Below, piece after piece: positions 10,880 to 23,194 of a stretch of DNA of 64,000 nucleotides. Below the pieces are notes generated by a model. That model saw only the letters and a program-made list of their open reading frames with translations, was not told the origin of the DNA and searched no databases. Both the position numbers and the translations under genes were made by a program. How positions within the stretch are numbered: position 1 is the first letter of the stretch; each line of letters begins with the position of its first letter. The stretch is taken from the NCBI RefSeq assembly GCF_933775445.1, contig NC_065875.1, forward strand, positions 2,418,001 to 2,482,000, given 5' to 3'. The stretch comes from Argentina anserina. Its lineage: Eukaryota; Streptophyta; Magnoliopsida; Rosales; Rosaceae.

Positions 10880-13800
10880 TGCCAAGCTAGTCTTTTGCTA
10901 TGTTATTCGTGCGGCCTTAGCACCTCTCTTATGTTAAGTCAGCCTTACTCCTGCAACACTTGGCTAGAACAATTGAAAGGCAAAGATAATATCTCTAAAG
11001 AGAACTTGTATTAAACAAAGAAAGCTTACAAAATAGTGTTTACAAGTATGCTTGAATGCAACTTTCTTGATGCCTCAAATGTGAGGAATGCCCTGTTAAT
11101 TATAGGCTTCCCGATCCTACCTCAATAGTTCTAGAGAATTCTAGGACTATGTACAAGTGTAGTTGCTTCTAGAGAGTTCTACACAAGTCTATACAAGTCT
11201 AAGTGATACCGTGAGTATTCTAGAGACTTCCGGAGTGGTCTAGGTCTTTGAGCCTCTCCAAGGTTCTAGAGTGTTCCAGAGATGTCCAAAGGTTCTCTGT
11301 AATAACCCTAAAATTTCAACCAATATTAGTTTGATTTGAATTCTATAAAATTTGCGAATTTTAATTAGTATGAATGTGATTGGTTGCGACGTTATGAAAC
11401 GAGTAACGGATACGTTCTCGGAACGTTTAATTCGAAAAACGTTACATTTCCGAACGAATTTATCGACTCTTATTCCGTCGCTCGGTTGCAAAAACTTTCT
11501 TCACGAAAGTTGTAGAGCTCGTCCATACGAGTTCGTAAGTATGTGACGCGTTCTAATCGGACGTCGGACGTGACAGTTATTAACGATAGAAGTTAGTTTC
11601 CGATTTAGAAAGGGGTATAAAAGGAAATTAATCAGAATAGGGTTTCCATTTTCAGAAACCCTATTCTCTCTCTAAAACCGCGCCTCCCTTCTCTCTCTCT
11701 CTCTCCCCTCGCGACTCTCTCTCTCCCCGACCCTTTCCTTCCACGCCGGCGATCTCGCCGATCTGTGGTCCGTGTCACACACCGCTCCTCGCAAAAGCTT
11801 CGCACGGTTCTCCTTGCCAAACCCCGAGAAGATCGCGTCCTCTCTTGTCGCCGTTCGCCGCACCGACGCTCCGCAGTCCACCTGCAACTCAACGCCATCA
11901 GCTCCATCCCCGGTGATGCACGTCCTCAGAGGAAAGCTCGCCCTCGCCTCACCCTGCCTCTGAAGCCATCGACGACAGAAGGAGAGCTCGACTCGCCAAT
12001 CCTCCACGCGATTCGACTTCAGTCGTACTCGAAGGTGCCTCCGGTGGTCCTCTCGACGGTCCTGCATCCTCTTGAGGTAAGAGATGATCGATTAGAGTGG
12101 TTGTGATTTTGTTTGTGGATTTTGGATTGAATTGTGGAGAAATCGGAGGAGAATGAAGGAGAGGGTTACCGCCGCCTAGAGGATTGAATTTTGGATTGAA
12201 TTGTGGAGAATTGTTTGTGAACAGTGTTTCCGGAAGTGTAATTTCGTAATTTATTTACGCATGGTAAATGTAAATGTAAATTTTATTTACGTACGGTAAA
12301 TGTAAATTTTATTTACGTACGGTAATTGTAAATTTAGAAGGGTAATTCGGTAATTATTATTTACTGAGACAGTACATACATTTGAATAGTATTTATACGT
12401 ACAGAAATACATGAACAGTATGTACTCGTACAGAGCTACGTATTGGATATGCATTTGTACATTAATACATAAATAGTAAATACGTGAACAGTGAATAGTA
12501 ACAGTGAGTAGTAACCGTGAACAGTAAATTTGTAAAAAAAACCAAAAATTGCTGAACAGTAACCGAATATTACTGTTTCGGCATTTAAAGGTTTACGAAA
12601 CGTCTCTAAATTCTTTTCTTTTCTTTTCAAGGTGATCGATAAATGAAGGAAATGAATTATCTTCGGAAATTGTGGAATTACGCTCGAGTCGATAAGGTGA
12701 GTAAAATCTCACATATTTACGAATCTACCCTTGCGGTGATTCCAAGATTTTTGCAAGAGTTTTAAATATTGAAATACGACATGTATACAATATAGTGGGT
12801 TATATATATATATATTGTATAAATGGTAATTAGTACATATATATATAGTTTGCTATATTCTATACTGTTATGAATTCATCTGAAATATGTCATTTCGATG
12901 TCGAGCATGAGATTTTAATATGGAGTTTGTTAAACGTTTTGTCTTCGGACGTGTTTATAAAATTATAACATGTATAAGATATAGTAGATTATATATATAT
13001 ATATTGTATAAATGGTAATTAAAAACATATGTATATAGTTTGCTATATAATATACTGTTATGATTTTTATTGTGATGATGTCATTTTGATGACAAGATTT
13101 TATCGAGCATGTGATTTTGATTTGTACAATATGATGTGAGATTATTGTACGTGATTTTAACATGGAGATTGTTAAAATGTGATTTGTCTTCGGACTTGAT
13201 TTTTGGTACAATATGATGTGAGATTATTGTACGTGTTTGGCAAGTCGGAACCTAACCTTTGGCCGGGCGAAAGTTACGATACAGTTAGAGTTCTATTCTG
13301 TCTGCCAGAGTCCTGCATGTGAGGTAACGGGTGGTTATCTGCTCATGAGTACTCATATTTTTGGATATTGGGTAGCGGGTGGTTGCCCAATATCGGCGGT
13401 GTATTATGAGAGGGGTCACATATGTGTACCAGCGTTCTTGATACCCGTATTATAAATGCATTTGGGTAACCAGAAGGGTTACTTAATTTCTCATGAGCGT
13501 TTCATTTCATATTTCTTTGGGACAACCAGATGGGCCGTCCATTGACTCATGAGTGCATTTATATTTGTTTGATTTCTGGATTTTCGTATATATTGATATG
13601 CGAATTATATTTTCATTTTACTCATACGAGTTGTAAATCTTACCGGGTTTGTGTTTACAATCCCGGTGCACCAATTCAATGGTGTAGGGGATACTTCCGC
13701 AAGTGTTGACTAGTGGGGATTGGGAGACGACTCTGGTGACTCGAAGTTGTTCGTTACCCTGCTTGTGGTGAGATTTCTAGGGTGGATTTGTGAGTGAGAA

Positions 13801-14259
13801 TTTGTGAGGTTTTATTTGTGAGTTTTGTGAGAGATTGTGAGGATTATTACATTTCCAGTTTTATGTATGGATTATAAATTTGGGTTGTAATAATTGGTTT
13901 GTCTGAGTTGTATTGAGAATTCAGTAATGATCCGCTGTGACATTTTAAATGATTTCGATTTCATTGAGATTATTTTGTGTTTAACGACTTTAAAATTTTG
14001 AGTTTTTAATCTCGAAATTTTGGGGTTGTTACATTCCCAAACATTCTAGAGACTTCTAAGACTTTTCAGAGCCTTCTATGACTCTCTAGAGGCTTCTACA
14101 TTCTTTCAAAGTCTTCCATAACTTTCTATGACATTCCAGATGGTTCTAAAGTCTTCCAAATACTTTAAAATGCTCAAGTGATCTCTAATACATTTCTTGA
14201 GCCATGCTGGCTTCAGAAATGCCAAAGGAAAATTCTATGAAGGTTGGCCGGGCGTGACA
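10880..14259 (-). repeat. 5' LTR of the non-autonomous element, split by solo LTR C
   Basis: The LTR sequence runs 10880-11297 and resumes 14034-14259. Both parts align collinearly with the LTR at 2320-2962. The terminal few bases at the inner end are altered (TGCCAAGC against TGTCACGAGC), which suggests a small deletion at the LTR/leader junction. The outer end CGTGACA abuts the AGCA duplication and the SLU7 sequence. Confidence 0.87.
11298..14033 (+). mobile_element. Solo LTR C, Ty3/gypsy, 2.74 kb
   Basis: It begins TGTAATAACCC and ends GGGTTGTTACA. Flanks are TTCTC (11293-11297) and TTCCC (14034-14038), a 5-bp duplication with one change; the intact LTR at 2320-2962 shows an uninterrupted TTCCC at the matching place. 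A TATAAAAGG box lies at 11616-11624. The GC-rich block seen in A and B is largely missing here (about 12180-12230), replaced by a short local duplication of GGATTGAATTTTGGATTGAA. The ACCGGG hairpin motif is at about 13643-13670. Confidence 0.93.
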
Positions 14260-14710
14260 AGCAGCTGAAAAGGTTAGAGGAGAAAAATGGTAATCAGATT
14301 GAGAATGGAGAGAAGGATGAGGTCAGTGATGATGATGAATAAGAAGATGCTTTGAAGGTCGATGAGGCAATGGTAGATGAAAGCAAACAAATGGATTTTG
14401 CTAAGGTTGAGATATGTGTTAGCCCAACTGGTGGTGGAGCTGTGGAAGCACGTACAGGAATTGTCAGGTCTGTACTGGACTAGTACCGGTTGTTGTCAAA
14501 AGCACTTCTGTTCTTCTGAAAGATGATATATATTGAGGCATCGACCTAACTAGCTTCAAATTGTCTTTGGTTCAGAAATTTGCGTATACGCGAGGACACA
14601 GCGAATTATCTTTTAAATCGTGATGTCAACTCTGCTTATTATGATCCTAAAACTCGGTCCATGCGTGAGATCCTCTTCCTGATGTTGACCCAAAAGAGAA
14701 GTTTTACGCA
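14260..14710 (+). pseudogene. SLU7: SLU7 pseudogene, 3' part (two exons with an intron)
   Basis: Exon a (14260-14467) reads KQLKRLEEKNGNQ, then an acidic stretch, DALKVDEAMVDESKQMDFAK and a TGGG-type segment, as in plant SLU7. An intron with GT/AG ends spans 14468-14575. Exon b (14576-14710) starts [20 protein letters not shown] and continues through [11 protein letters not shown]. Damage is clear: a TAA interrupts the acidic stretch near 14339, and a 1-bp loss after SMRE shifts the frame through the PLPD region. The retained intron shows this copy derives from genomic DNA. No further SLU7 exons were recognised before the UGT gene. Confidence 0.88.
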
Positions 14711-15375
14711 GTGAGTGCCTATGGAAATTGTGGTAAATAACATTTACAGTTGATTGTTCAACTTGTTATTGCCACAGGGATTTAGGGGTGATTTATGTGG
14801 TTTACCTTAATTATTCTTATAATGTGGTAACTTGTTATTTTCTTGGCTAGTCTGTAAGCTCTGTTCCTGATGTTCTTCCTTGGTACTGCTTCTGCAATGT
14901 ATTATCATTACCAAAGAAAAAAGAACAATATTAGCTAAGCTAACATGAAAGTAAGGAGTTGATTAACTAGCCATGCGTTATACAGAAACACATAAATTCA
15001 CCAAGGCATGTGGCCTGGTGCTCCTTGAGCATGGAGAACAACCATGGACGTACAAGAAATATTAAGAACACCCCGCACCTACCTAGAATCAAAAGTTCCA
15101 ACAGTTCATTTTCGCAATGCCCACTTTAGACAGCAACCAGAATTGCAGTCTTTAAATACAGTGCCACTCTCAGCAATATATGCAGTTGAGTGCATCATTA
15201 TATTAGCTAGTGCGATAAAACATTATTAAGAGAAGACCTTGTTATTAAACCAAATCGAAGACCGAGTGACACATGCATGGGATGGACAATCAGAGGGACC
15301 AGAACATATATAATTATTGATAGATGATCGAGTTAAACTCAGATGCTCAAATTTCTTGGTCAGAACGTAAATTAA
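14711..15375. other. Intergenic, no gene seen
   Basis: The beginning may be the next SLU7 intron, but no later exon was recognised. The small frame at 15044-15229 has no family features. The right part is the 3' flank of the UGT gene. Nothing else was identified. Confidence 0.5.
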
Positions 15376-16880
15376 TCAAGCTGCTTTGATGATCTCTACC
15401 AGAGATCTCAAGTCTTGAGCGGAACTCCCATCGGATCTGACAGCCTCTTGAGCAAGCTGTTTAAGGACTCCAACTCTGTGTCTCATTTCTTTTCCATGCT
15501 CAAGAGATAGAGCTTGTTCCAGTGCCTTGATTGCTCTAGTTTTAGTGAAAACGCCTCCCTCAATCTTCATGCCAATCTTCCATACAACTTCTACGCTTCG
15601 CATATTCAGAAACTGATCAGCAAAATGAGGCCTCCCTATCATAGGCACACCATAAGTTACACTCTCCAAAACTGATTTCCAACCACCATGTGTAACAAAC
15701 ACTCCTATAGATGGATGATTTAGGATTTGCACTTGGTTCACCCAGGGAACAACTTTTCCAATACCTGTTCTTTCAATAAAACCTTTGGGAAAGTCCTCTA
15801 GGTTTCCTCTAAATGACCAAAGAAATGGGAATCCCCCTTCCACTAATGCCTCGGCTAAAGCTACTACCTCGGTGTGGGGAAGTGCTCCTACACTTCCAAA
15901 GCTGATGTATGCAACCGATGCAGGCTTGTGGTTGTCCAGCCACGGCAAGCATGCATCCTTCTTCTCCTCCTCCTCATCATCATCTGATTTTGCTGACGGC
16001 ACCGGCCGGACTTGATGTAGCGGTCCAACAAGGAGCAACTTCTTCAGTCTTTTCTTCAGCTCCGCAGCAACTTTCAAGTCCATTGTTTCAAAAGAGTTGA
16101 CAGCAACTGCAGTTGCTTGTGGCAGCTTCTGACCCATTTTATGCAACATATTCGGAAATGGCGACTCCATGTTTCCAAATACAACTTCCTTTTGTAAATC
16201 AGAGGCACGGAACTCATTTGAGAATCCTGGAAGGAAGTCCAGGGTCATGTCTTCTTGACCTACAGAAGTACGTACATATATAGTAACGTTATGAATGCAT
16301 GGAAGTTGGTCTATCTATATACAAAATGATCGATGAATTGCACTAGAGGTAAATGATAAAAAGGGTATAGATCCTTACCAGGAGCTCCAACTTTTTCTCT
16401 GATCATATCAGTCTCCAGATGAACAAGCAGCGGTCGCGGTCCACTCCACGTAGTCACCCACGGCACGTTCATTTTCTCGGCGATGTCGCCGGAAAACCAG
16501 AGGAATGCATCGGAAATTAAGCAGCCGAACTTGTGTCCAGTTTCAGCCTCCACTTCTTTGAGTGCCCTCTCGAAGCATTGGGGTGCCTTCTCAAGGAACA
16601 TCTCTATTTGCTTCAGTGGAGGTCCCGGGCGGGGCACGTAGCCCTCCGGCAAGCCGTCCCATACATTGTAAGGCTTTATGTTATCCAAGCCCTTTACGTC
16701 GGAACCGGAGAAGAGGGAGCTGTTTGTTTTAGATGTGCTGAAGAAGGTGAACTTTATTCCCGGGGACACGGCCGAAACGGTGCGTATGAATCCGAGAAGA
16801 GAGCTGGGATGGGAGGCGAATGGAAAGTTTAAAACTGCCACATGAGCCGGAAGATTAGGGCTAGCAAGGTTGTGGCTCAT
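15376..16880 (-). CDS. UGT78-like UDP-glycosyltransferase, copy 1 (two exons, altered PSPG box)
   Basis: Exon 1 is 16880-16379 and exon 2 is 16259-15376, with a GT-AG intron of 119 bp in phase 1. They give 461 residues, normal for family-1 plant UGTs. Such cytosolic enzymes move a sugar from a UDP-sugar to small acceptors; the relatives are flavonoid/anthocyanidin 3-O-glycosyltransferases. Visible features: N-terminal HVAVLNFPFASH with the expected catalytic His24, Asp124 in CLISDAFLWF, an Asp/Glu-rich linker near 259-266, and the C-terminal PSPG donor box at 340-383 (WVNQVQIL to FADQ). The box is odd: the usual HCGWNS is HGGWKS (Gly359, Lys362) and the usual WxPQ is WVNQ. The Asn normally contacts the UDP phosphates, so activity may be reduced or lost. 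Start chosen because MSHNLA matches the start of copy 2. A weak TATATAT candidate lies near 17038-17045 on the minus strand. Confidence 0.9.
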
Positions 16881-19593
16881 TGTGCAAAGTTTGAGCTTTT
16901 CAAGTAAGCAAAGAACTGTATTAAAGAGGATGGACTATCAATTTTTTAGGAAAGGTGAGATTAATGAAGAGCAGTAGTGTCTTCTAAAAAAAAATTGAAG
17001 AGCAGCATGTTGGCTTGGAGTGAAGGACATAAATATCAATATATAGACGGAGAGAGAGAGAGAGATTATTTAAACGTACAAAGGTCTCAACTGGCTACAT
17101 TATGATATTGTTCTGTTATTATTCTCAAATGAATGATGCGAGCATGAAGCTACTTGCCGTCTTAAGACTGTTTGGTCATCTCACGAGTCATGGTTCTCAG
17201 TTCTCACCAATAACTAACAAACTAAAAACTTAATCTAAAAATGAATATATAAATAAATGAAAAAAAATTCTCAGAACAATAAGCGATGAGATGGCGTATG
17301 TAGCACTTCTTACTGTAGAAAAATTAATACAATGTGTAACGCGCGTTCATATACTCGATAAATTTCTTACTCAATATTACTTGGTTTATGTAAATAAGTT
17401 TAATGGTGTAGTATCGACATGTAAAAAGTCTAACGAGTTTACTTGGTTTACAAAAATGTGACTGACAGATGACTACGATGTTATTGTCCATATTCGGACA
17501 CCGAGCGGTGGTCTTCTTCCCACCGCAATCTCTAGCCCTTGATGGGTCAAAGTTCCGGCTGTTTTTATGCCAGCAACTAATGTTGTGTAGGAGTTGGTTG
17601 TCTAATTTAGAGGCCTCGTTGTAAGTTTCTCTGCCTTATGGCTTACCAACCAAGATCACCAGGTTGGTATAATGAATGGACCTGATGCATATCTCAGTCA
17701 AATAATTATTAGATGCATAATATGAGATTTAGAATAAATTAGAAGGTGTTGCCAATTGTCCTTCTACTCGATTTGGAATAACATGAATGCACACTTGGGG
17801 CAGCGTGGAAGTGGAATTTTGGATGACGACATAAAGCCCTAGTTGTGAATCTGACACTTCAACAACAATTTTATTAATATTTATACTAAAAGATATTTAT
17901 GGTAAATTGATAGGTCATTTTTTTTAAAACGTCTATAATAAATTCTATAAAATGTCATCGTTAGTATAGAATAAGCAGAGATCGTTCAGTTCAGGAAATT
18001 GAAAGGAACTCTAAACTTTTAGTGTTTACAAATAATAGAGGGTTTGAGATTGATTATTAACTACTAATGAAAATAAATCATAAATTACTATTTATATGAT
18101 CGACTTCTATTTAACAAATTTAAACCAAATTTACTATTACACCACATAATCACAAGTTCAAACCTATCATGCATTCTAATTCGACCAATTATATTTTTTT
18201 TAGACACAAATACAATTAGAACCTTAGGGAATCATCTAATCATGCAAAATTTCATTTAACATTTATATTGATTTAGAGCCTAATCTAAATTTCCATGCAT
18301 TCAATAACACTTAGAGTAGAAATCAAACAAGATTACATTTAAACACCAAATTTTTATTGGAGACATGTTTCATGTGTGGCGTCACCCACCATGGTTTCAC
18401 ATGCAAATTCCAAATTTTTTACCACTTTTAATCAACACAAACCGAACCTACTTAGGCCATGATTCGATTTATGTCAATATGGTTAATGAATCTAGCACTC
18501 AAACACAATCTTAGGGACTGCATTCAAGCACTAAATTCATATGCACATATCTGAAAATTATCTAAAGGTATGAGAAAGATGATTACAACACAACAATAGA
18601 AATACAAACTCAATAATTATAGGAAACCATCAATTCGGCAAAGATCCAAAAATCCAATAAAACTATCTGAAAATTTCGAATCTAAATACAAAACAATACC
18701 CACACAAACATCATACTACAATCTTCATAGACAAAGTATTGTAGAAAATCAAAAACGAACAAACTAATGAAGAAGAGTTGCGAGAATCACACGTTGTAGG
18801 AACCTTGGAAGTGTGTCTTCAATGGTGATTTCGGTGGAGATGGAATTGGTATATGGGGGAGAACGTCATGTTTTATTCCATAAATCATGCCACGCTTTAT
18901 TCATTTAATGATCTTCTTCTAGCTTTTAGCTTGCATATGCATGGCTCCATCTCTTTTCTTTTCACTTAATTAATCTTCACATTTATTTTTTCATTTTTCT
19001 TTTCTTCTTCCCACGGCAAGGACTCATCTCTTAATTCTCTCCACTTTTTTTATCTATTCTATTTAATTGTTGCATGACTTGTTGATAATAGGACTCTATG
19101 TGCATGGCTTATCCTTGTTTTCCTCTAGTATTATCTCTTAAATCAAATCTAAAAATAAGAAAATAAAATCATAAGTAAGAGATAATTAGTTTCGAACCCT
19201 AACAAGGATTCATAGTGCAGGAATGACTCTAAAAATATCGCCAATGCGACCAAAACATAGAAAGATGAAGACTCCTAATCCAACTAGGTTTCCTAGTCCT
19301 ACAATGATTCTTACTCAAACTAGGCTCTAGACCAATATTGCGTTTTTAACTCATGTAAGCACAAAAATACATCTAATACCGCCAAAGACTTTTACTACAA
19401 CTCAATGACTCAATAGTATAAAAATAAGGGCTAAGCAACGTACAAATCGAGGTAAAAACATGTTAAGAAACTCGCACAAAGTGCTCTTGTCATATATGAG
19501 CAACACTAAATTAATAAATCGAGTGACATAGCATTGACCATAAGTATAACACAGTTGAGTAGTTGAAAAGGGACTATAACATGCATGGTTAGT
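16881..19593. other. Intergenic AT-rich DNA upstream of UGT copy 1
   Basis: Includes the UGT promoter region, a short (GA)n tract near 17048-17065, and 2.5 kb without coding features. The 18350-19200 part is pyrimidine-rich in places and may be an old repeat, but no terminal structure could be recognised. Confidence 0.5.
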
Positions 19594-19608
19594 AACTTAG
19601 TACTTGAT
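19594..19608. repeat. Target-site duplication of the LINE (left copy)
   Basis: AACTTAGTACTTGAT here is repeated exactly at 23292-23306, bracketing the LINE. A 15-bp direct repeat is typical of target-primed reverse transcription. Confidence 0.92.
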
Positions 19609-19659
19609 GATAGAACTACGAGAAGAAAACCGTTGACCGCAGCTAGGGTTAGGGTTTTG

Positions 19660-20345
19660 GCACCCAACGATAATTTCCATAGAGATTATCATCAGGAATT
19701 GTAGGGGTCTCAATAATGATCGAGCAGTCGAAGCATTGGTGACCTTGATTAGCCAGAAGAAGCCTATTTTGGTGTTTCTGACAGAAACGAAATTCGACGA
19801 CATGGAGTACTTGAATGGGGTGAGACTGGAGATTGGCTTTGAGAATGGAGAGGCATTTCCGAGTGAGGGCCAATCTGGGGGTGTGGTGATGTTCTGGCGT
19901 TAGAGTGTTGATGTGTGTTTGTCGGGCAAGTCAAGGTACTTTGTTGATGTTCAAGTTCACGCGACTAATGGCTCGGGAACTCGCTGGAGGTTGACTGGTT
20001 TTTATGGTTGGCGAGAAGTCGCTGAATGGTGGAAGTCATGGGATCTGCTACCCGATCTCTATGGCGTCTCCTCTCTGCCATGGATCATAATGGGAGATTT
20101 CAATGAGATCGTTTGTCAGGAAGAAAAGGAGGGTGGTAACCCTAGGCCTTGGGCTTAGATGCAGAGATTTGTGGAGATACTGGGAGAGCTTGAGCTTGTC
20201 CGATATGGGTTTCTTTGGGGCGCCGTTTGCTTAGTGTGGTGGTGACGTTCGGTGTCGGCTTGATCGAGCGGTGGCTTCGCCGGCTTGGCTGGATTCGTTC
20301 CCGGTAGCTCGCGTCACTTACTTGGTTCCTATCCATGGTGATCAT
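19660..20345 (+). pseudogene. LINE ORF2 endonuclease domain, degenerate
   Basis: The frame shows RNCRGLNNDRAVEALVTL, then FLTETKF (catalytic Glu in the TETK motif), SGGVVMFW, TGFYGW and MGDFNEIV, the GDFNE catalytic motif of apurinic-type endonucleases. Later ASPAWLDSFP and HGDHVPLL follow. It nicks target DNA to prime reverse transcription. Stops occur near 19900 and 20156, with a frameshift near 20220. Confidence 0.88.
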
Positions 20346-20560
20346 GTGCCACTGTTGGTGGGGGTGTATGAGGTGGCTCCAGTGGTGCAGTCCCGTCGAT
20401 AAAGAAGATTTTTTTGAATCTTTATAGGCTTCTCATGCTCAGTGTAAGGAGGTGGTGTCTTCGGGGTGGGAGGTGCATGGTGGTGGCAGACCCATGCATT
20501 GTGCTATGAGTAAGATTGTGAGTACTCGGTTAGCTCTGCTTAAATGGCAGAGAGAAATGT

Positions 20561-22667
20561 TTGGGCAGAGAACTCGACATATTTGTGTTGGTTAGAGAGA
20601 TGTTGAAGCAGCTTATTGATCTCCCTATGATACCGATTTTTCAGTCAGAGCATGCGACTCTCTCTCATCGTTTAAAAGGAATACTTGAGGAGGAACACCT
20701 TTATTGGAAGCAATGTGCTAAGGTTACTTGGTTGAAGGAGGGGGATAGAAACACAATACTTCTACCGGAAAACTTCGAACAGAGAGCTGCTAATCGTTTG
20801 ACAGGTTTGTTTGATGATCAAGGAGTGTGGTATGATATCGCAGAAGGGATGGAGAAGGTGGTTTTGGATTACTTTTAGGTTATGTTTCAATCTGCTCCTA
20901 TTGATTTGGCCTGAATGCGAGCAGTAGTGAATCATATTCAGCCTTGTGTTACAGAGATTATGAATGAGGACCTTCTTGCTCCTTGTTTGGATGTGGAAAT
21001 ACAGGGTGCTTTGTTTCAGATGTATCTTACAAAATCTCCGGGTCCTAATTGTATGCCTTTGGAATTCTTCTAGAAGTATTGGGATACGGTGGGGGTTGAT
21101 GTTTGTGAGGCGGTTTGGAATTTTTTACAGACAGGTCAGGTAGCTCGAAATTTAAATTTTACTCATGTGTGTTTGATTCCAAAAGTTCCTCATCTTACTT
21201 GGGTTGTGGATTTTGAGACCTATTGCTCTTTGTAACGTGTTGTATAAGATTTGTTCTAAGGTGATTGCTAACAGGCTAAAAAAGCATATGACTCATCTTA
21301 TATCGCCGTGCCAGAGTGTTGTTATTCCATGGAGATTGATTCCTGATAACTCTCTGCTTGCTAATGAGGTCTATCACTTTATCCACACAAATACAACTAA
21401 GAGTGTTACGTCTTTTAAATTGGATATGAGTAAGGAGTATGATCGTATGTAAAGGTTTTCTTGGAGGCAGTTCTTGTTTGAATGGGCTTTGCTCCACACT
21501 TGATTCAGTTGGTCCGACAATGTATCAATACAGTTCGGTATTCCTTCCTAATCAATGGGAAGGAGTGTGGGTCCTTAGAGCCGACCCGAGGGCTTAGGCA
21601 AGGTGATCATTTTTCTCCTTACTTGTTACTTCTAGGTGCGGAGGTGTTCTCGGCTTTGTTGGATGCGCGTGTTCAGGAGGGTGCCCTTTAGGGCGTTCAG
21701 GTGTGTCCTGGGGCTCCAATTGTGAATCACTTATTATTTGCTGATGATAGTCTTCTCTTTGGTAAGGCTACTTTGCATGAGTGTTTGTATATTCAAAAGG
21801 TGATGTCTGATTATGAGGTTGTTTCTGGTCAGAAAGTTAATTTTGCAAAGAGTGATGTTGTTTTCAGTAAAGGAATTCACGTTCAGCTTCGTGAGCAAAT
21901 GTCTGTTACTTTGTGTGTTAGTGTGGTTGAGAAGCATGAGAAGTACCTGGGTTTACCTACTGTTGTAGAGAGAATCGGACAGATATTTTCTCTTATATCA
22001 AGGAACAGTTGAGCCATAAATTAGAAGGTTGGCAAGATAAATTGTTGAGTGGAGCGGGTCGGGATCTTCTAATCCGGGTTGTGGCTCAGCTACTTCTGTC
22101 TTATTCGATGAGTTGTTTTATGTTACCAAAGACTTTTTGTAATTCCCTAAATCAAATGTGTGCTAAAATCTGGTAGAGTATACTTTGTCGTGGCCCGTGG
22201 AAGTGGAAAAAGATTCATTGGATATCGTGGGATATACTTTGTCGTCCTAAGGAGGAGGGTGGTATGGGTTTTCGTGATCTGTATGCCCACAATTTGGCTA
22301 TATTAGCTAAGCAGGGATGCATGGTGGTGAAGAACCCGAACTCTCTAGTCACTCGTTTGTTTAAGGCCTGGTATTTCCCTTCTAGTGATTTTTGGAATGC
22401 TCCCTGTCCAGTTGGTCCTTTAGCTTGTTGGAAGGGTATTTTCGAGGCTCGGTATCTGCTTGTTAATTTACTCGGTGGCAAGTGAGGGATGGTCGTTCTA
22501 TTTTGGCTCTCACGGCTCTGTGGTTGCCTCAGCCTTGTGACTTCTGGCCCATCACGATACGGTCCTCTACTTATGCTTTGGTGAGTGATTTTATTCATCT
22601 TGATCAGTCTTGGAATCAGTGTAGATTGGCAGAGGTGTTTGATGTTTCTGATGTGGAGGTTATTTGA
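20561..22667 (+). pseudogene. LINE ORF2 reverse transcriptase, degenerate
   Basis: Ordered RT motifs are visible across several frames: ANRLKKHM with LISPCQS near 21270-21320, FKLDMSKEYDRM near 21415-21450, GLRQGDHFSPYLLLL near 21590-21640, and FADDSLLF near 21736-21760, which retains the catalytic ADD. A thumb-type segment (QKVNFAKSDVVFSKG) follows. At least six stops and frame changes separate these blocks. Confidence 0.88.
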
Positions 22668-22735
22668 GCCATTCAGCTGAATGATAGATGTGTTCGGACA
22701 AGCTGATTTGACATTATGACAGGAGGGGTCATTTT

Positions 22736-23194
22736 TTGACTGAGTTGGCTTATCTTCTTGCTAGGCAGGTTTCTGCTACTTCTGGTTTAGATTCTACTGT
22801 AACTATGTCTTCGGATTTTTGGAAGAGACTTTGGTTTGCCAGGATCCCTGGTAAGATTAAAGTTCATGGTTGGAGGGTTTGTTCGGCTATTCTCCCTACT
22901 GTTGATGCTCTCCGCTCTAAACGAGTGTCTATCGATCATGGTCGTGTTTTCTGTAATGATGCCTTTAAATCATTGGAGCATATTATTAGAGATTGCTGGT
23001 TTGTACATGACCTGCACCATCTCTTTGTGGAGCTACAACTGGTGTCCTCTTTGATCATTCAACAAATGTCAGCCATGATCGAGATGCTAATTCTTTGTCT
23101 TTCTGATATTCTGTTTCATTTGTCTTCTCTTCCTTCATCTATTTTTTCTCATGTTTATCGAGATGCTAATACTGTTGCACATAAATTTGCATAG
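22736..23194 (+). pseudogene. LINE zf-RVT and RNase H-like tail
   Basis: FWKRLWFARIPGKIKVHGWR and the later CNDAFKSLEHIIRDC resemble the zf-RVT domain at the end of plant LINE ORF2. The last residues, HVYRDANTVAHKFA, match the RNase H-like terminus, followed by a stop (TAG). The stretch between is shortened, so part of the linker or RNase H domain is deleted. Confidence 0.8.

Larger units (their letters stand above)
2320..14259 (-). mobile_element. Non-autonomous Ty3/gypsy-derived LTR element (gag + protease-chromodomain) with three nested solo LTRs
   Basis: The element has LTRs at both ends (2320-2962 and 10880-14259), terminal TGTCACG...CGTGACA, and a 4-bp AGCA duplication at 2316-2319 and 14260-14263. 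A purine tract abuts the left LTR on the minus strand, which makes that LTR the 3' one. Coding remnants run on the minus strand: gag (10877-10710, then 7751-about 6703), then a retropepsin-like domain joined to a chromodomain (3636-3037). No reverse transcriptase, RNase H or integrase is present, so the element would have needed enzymes in trans. Removing the three solo LTRs (8,659 bp) leaves about 3.3 kb. The AGCA site falls in a short CAG repeat in the SLU7 exon, so the exact TSD length is ambiguous. Confidence 0.88.

Noticed and set aside
11632..12106. Overlapping frames of up to 131 residues
   Set aside because: LTR C leader region after the TATA box. No consistent frame is conserved among LTR copies.
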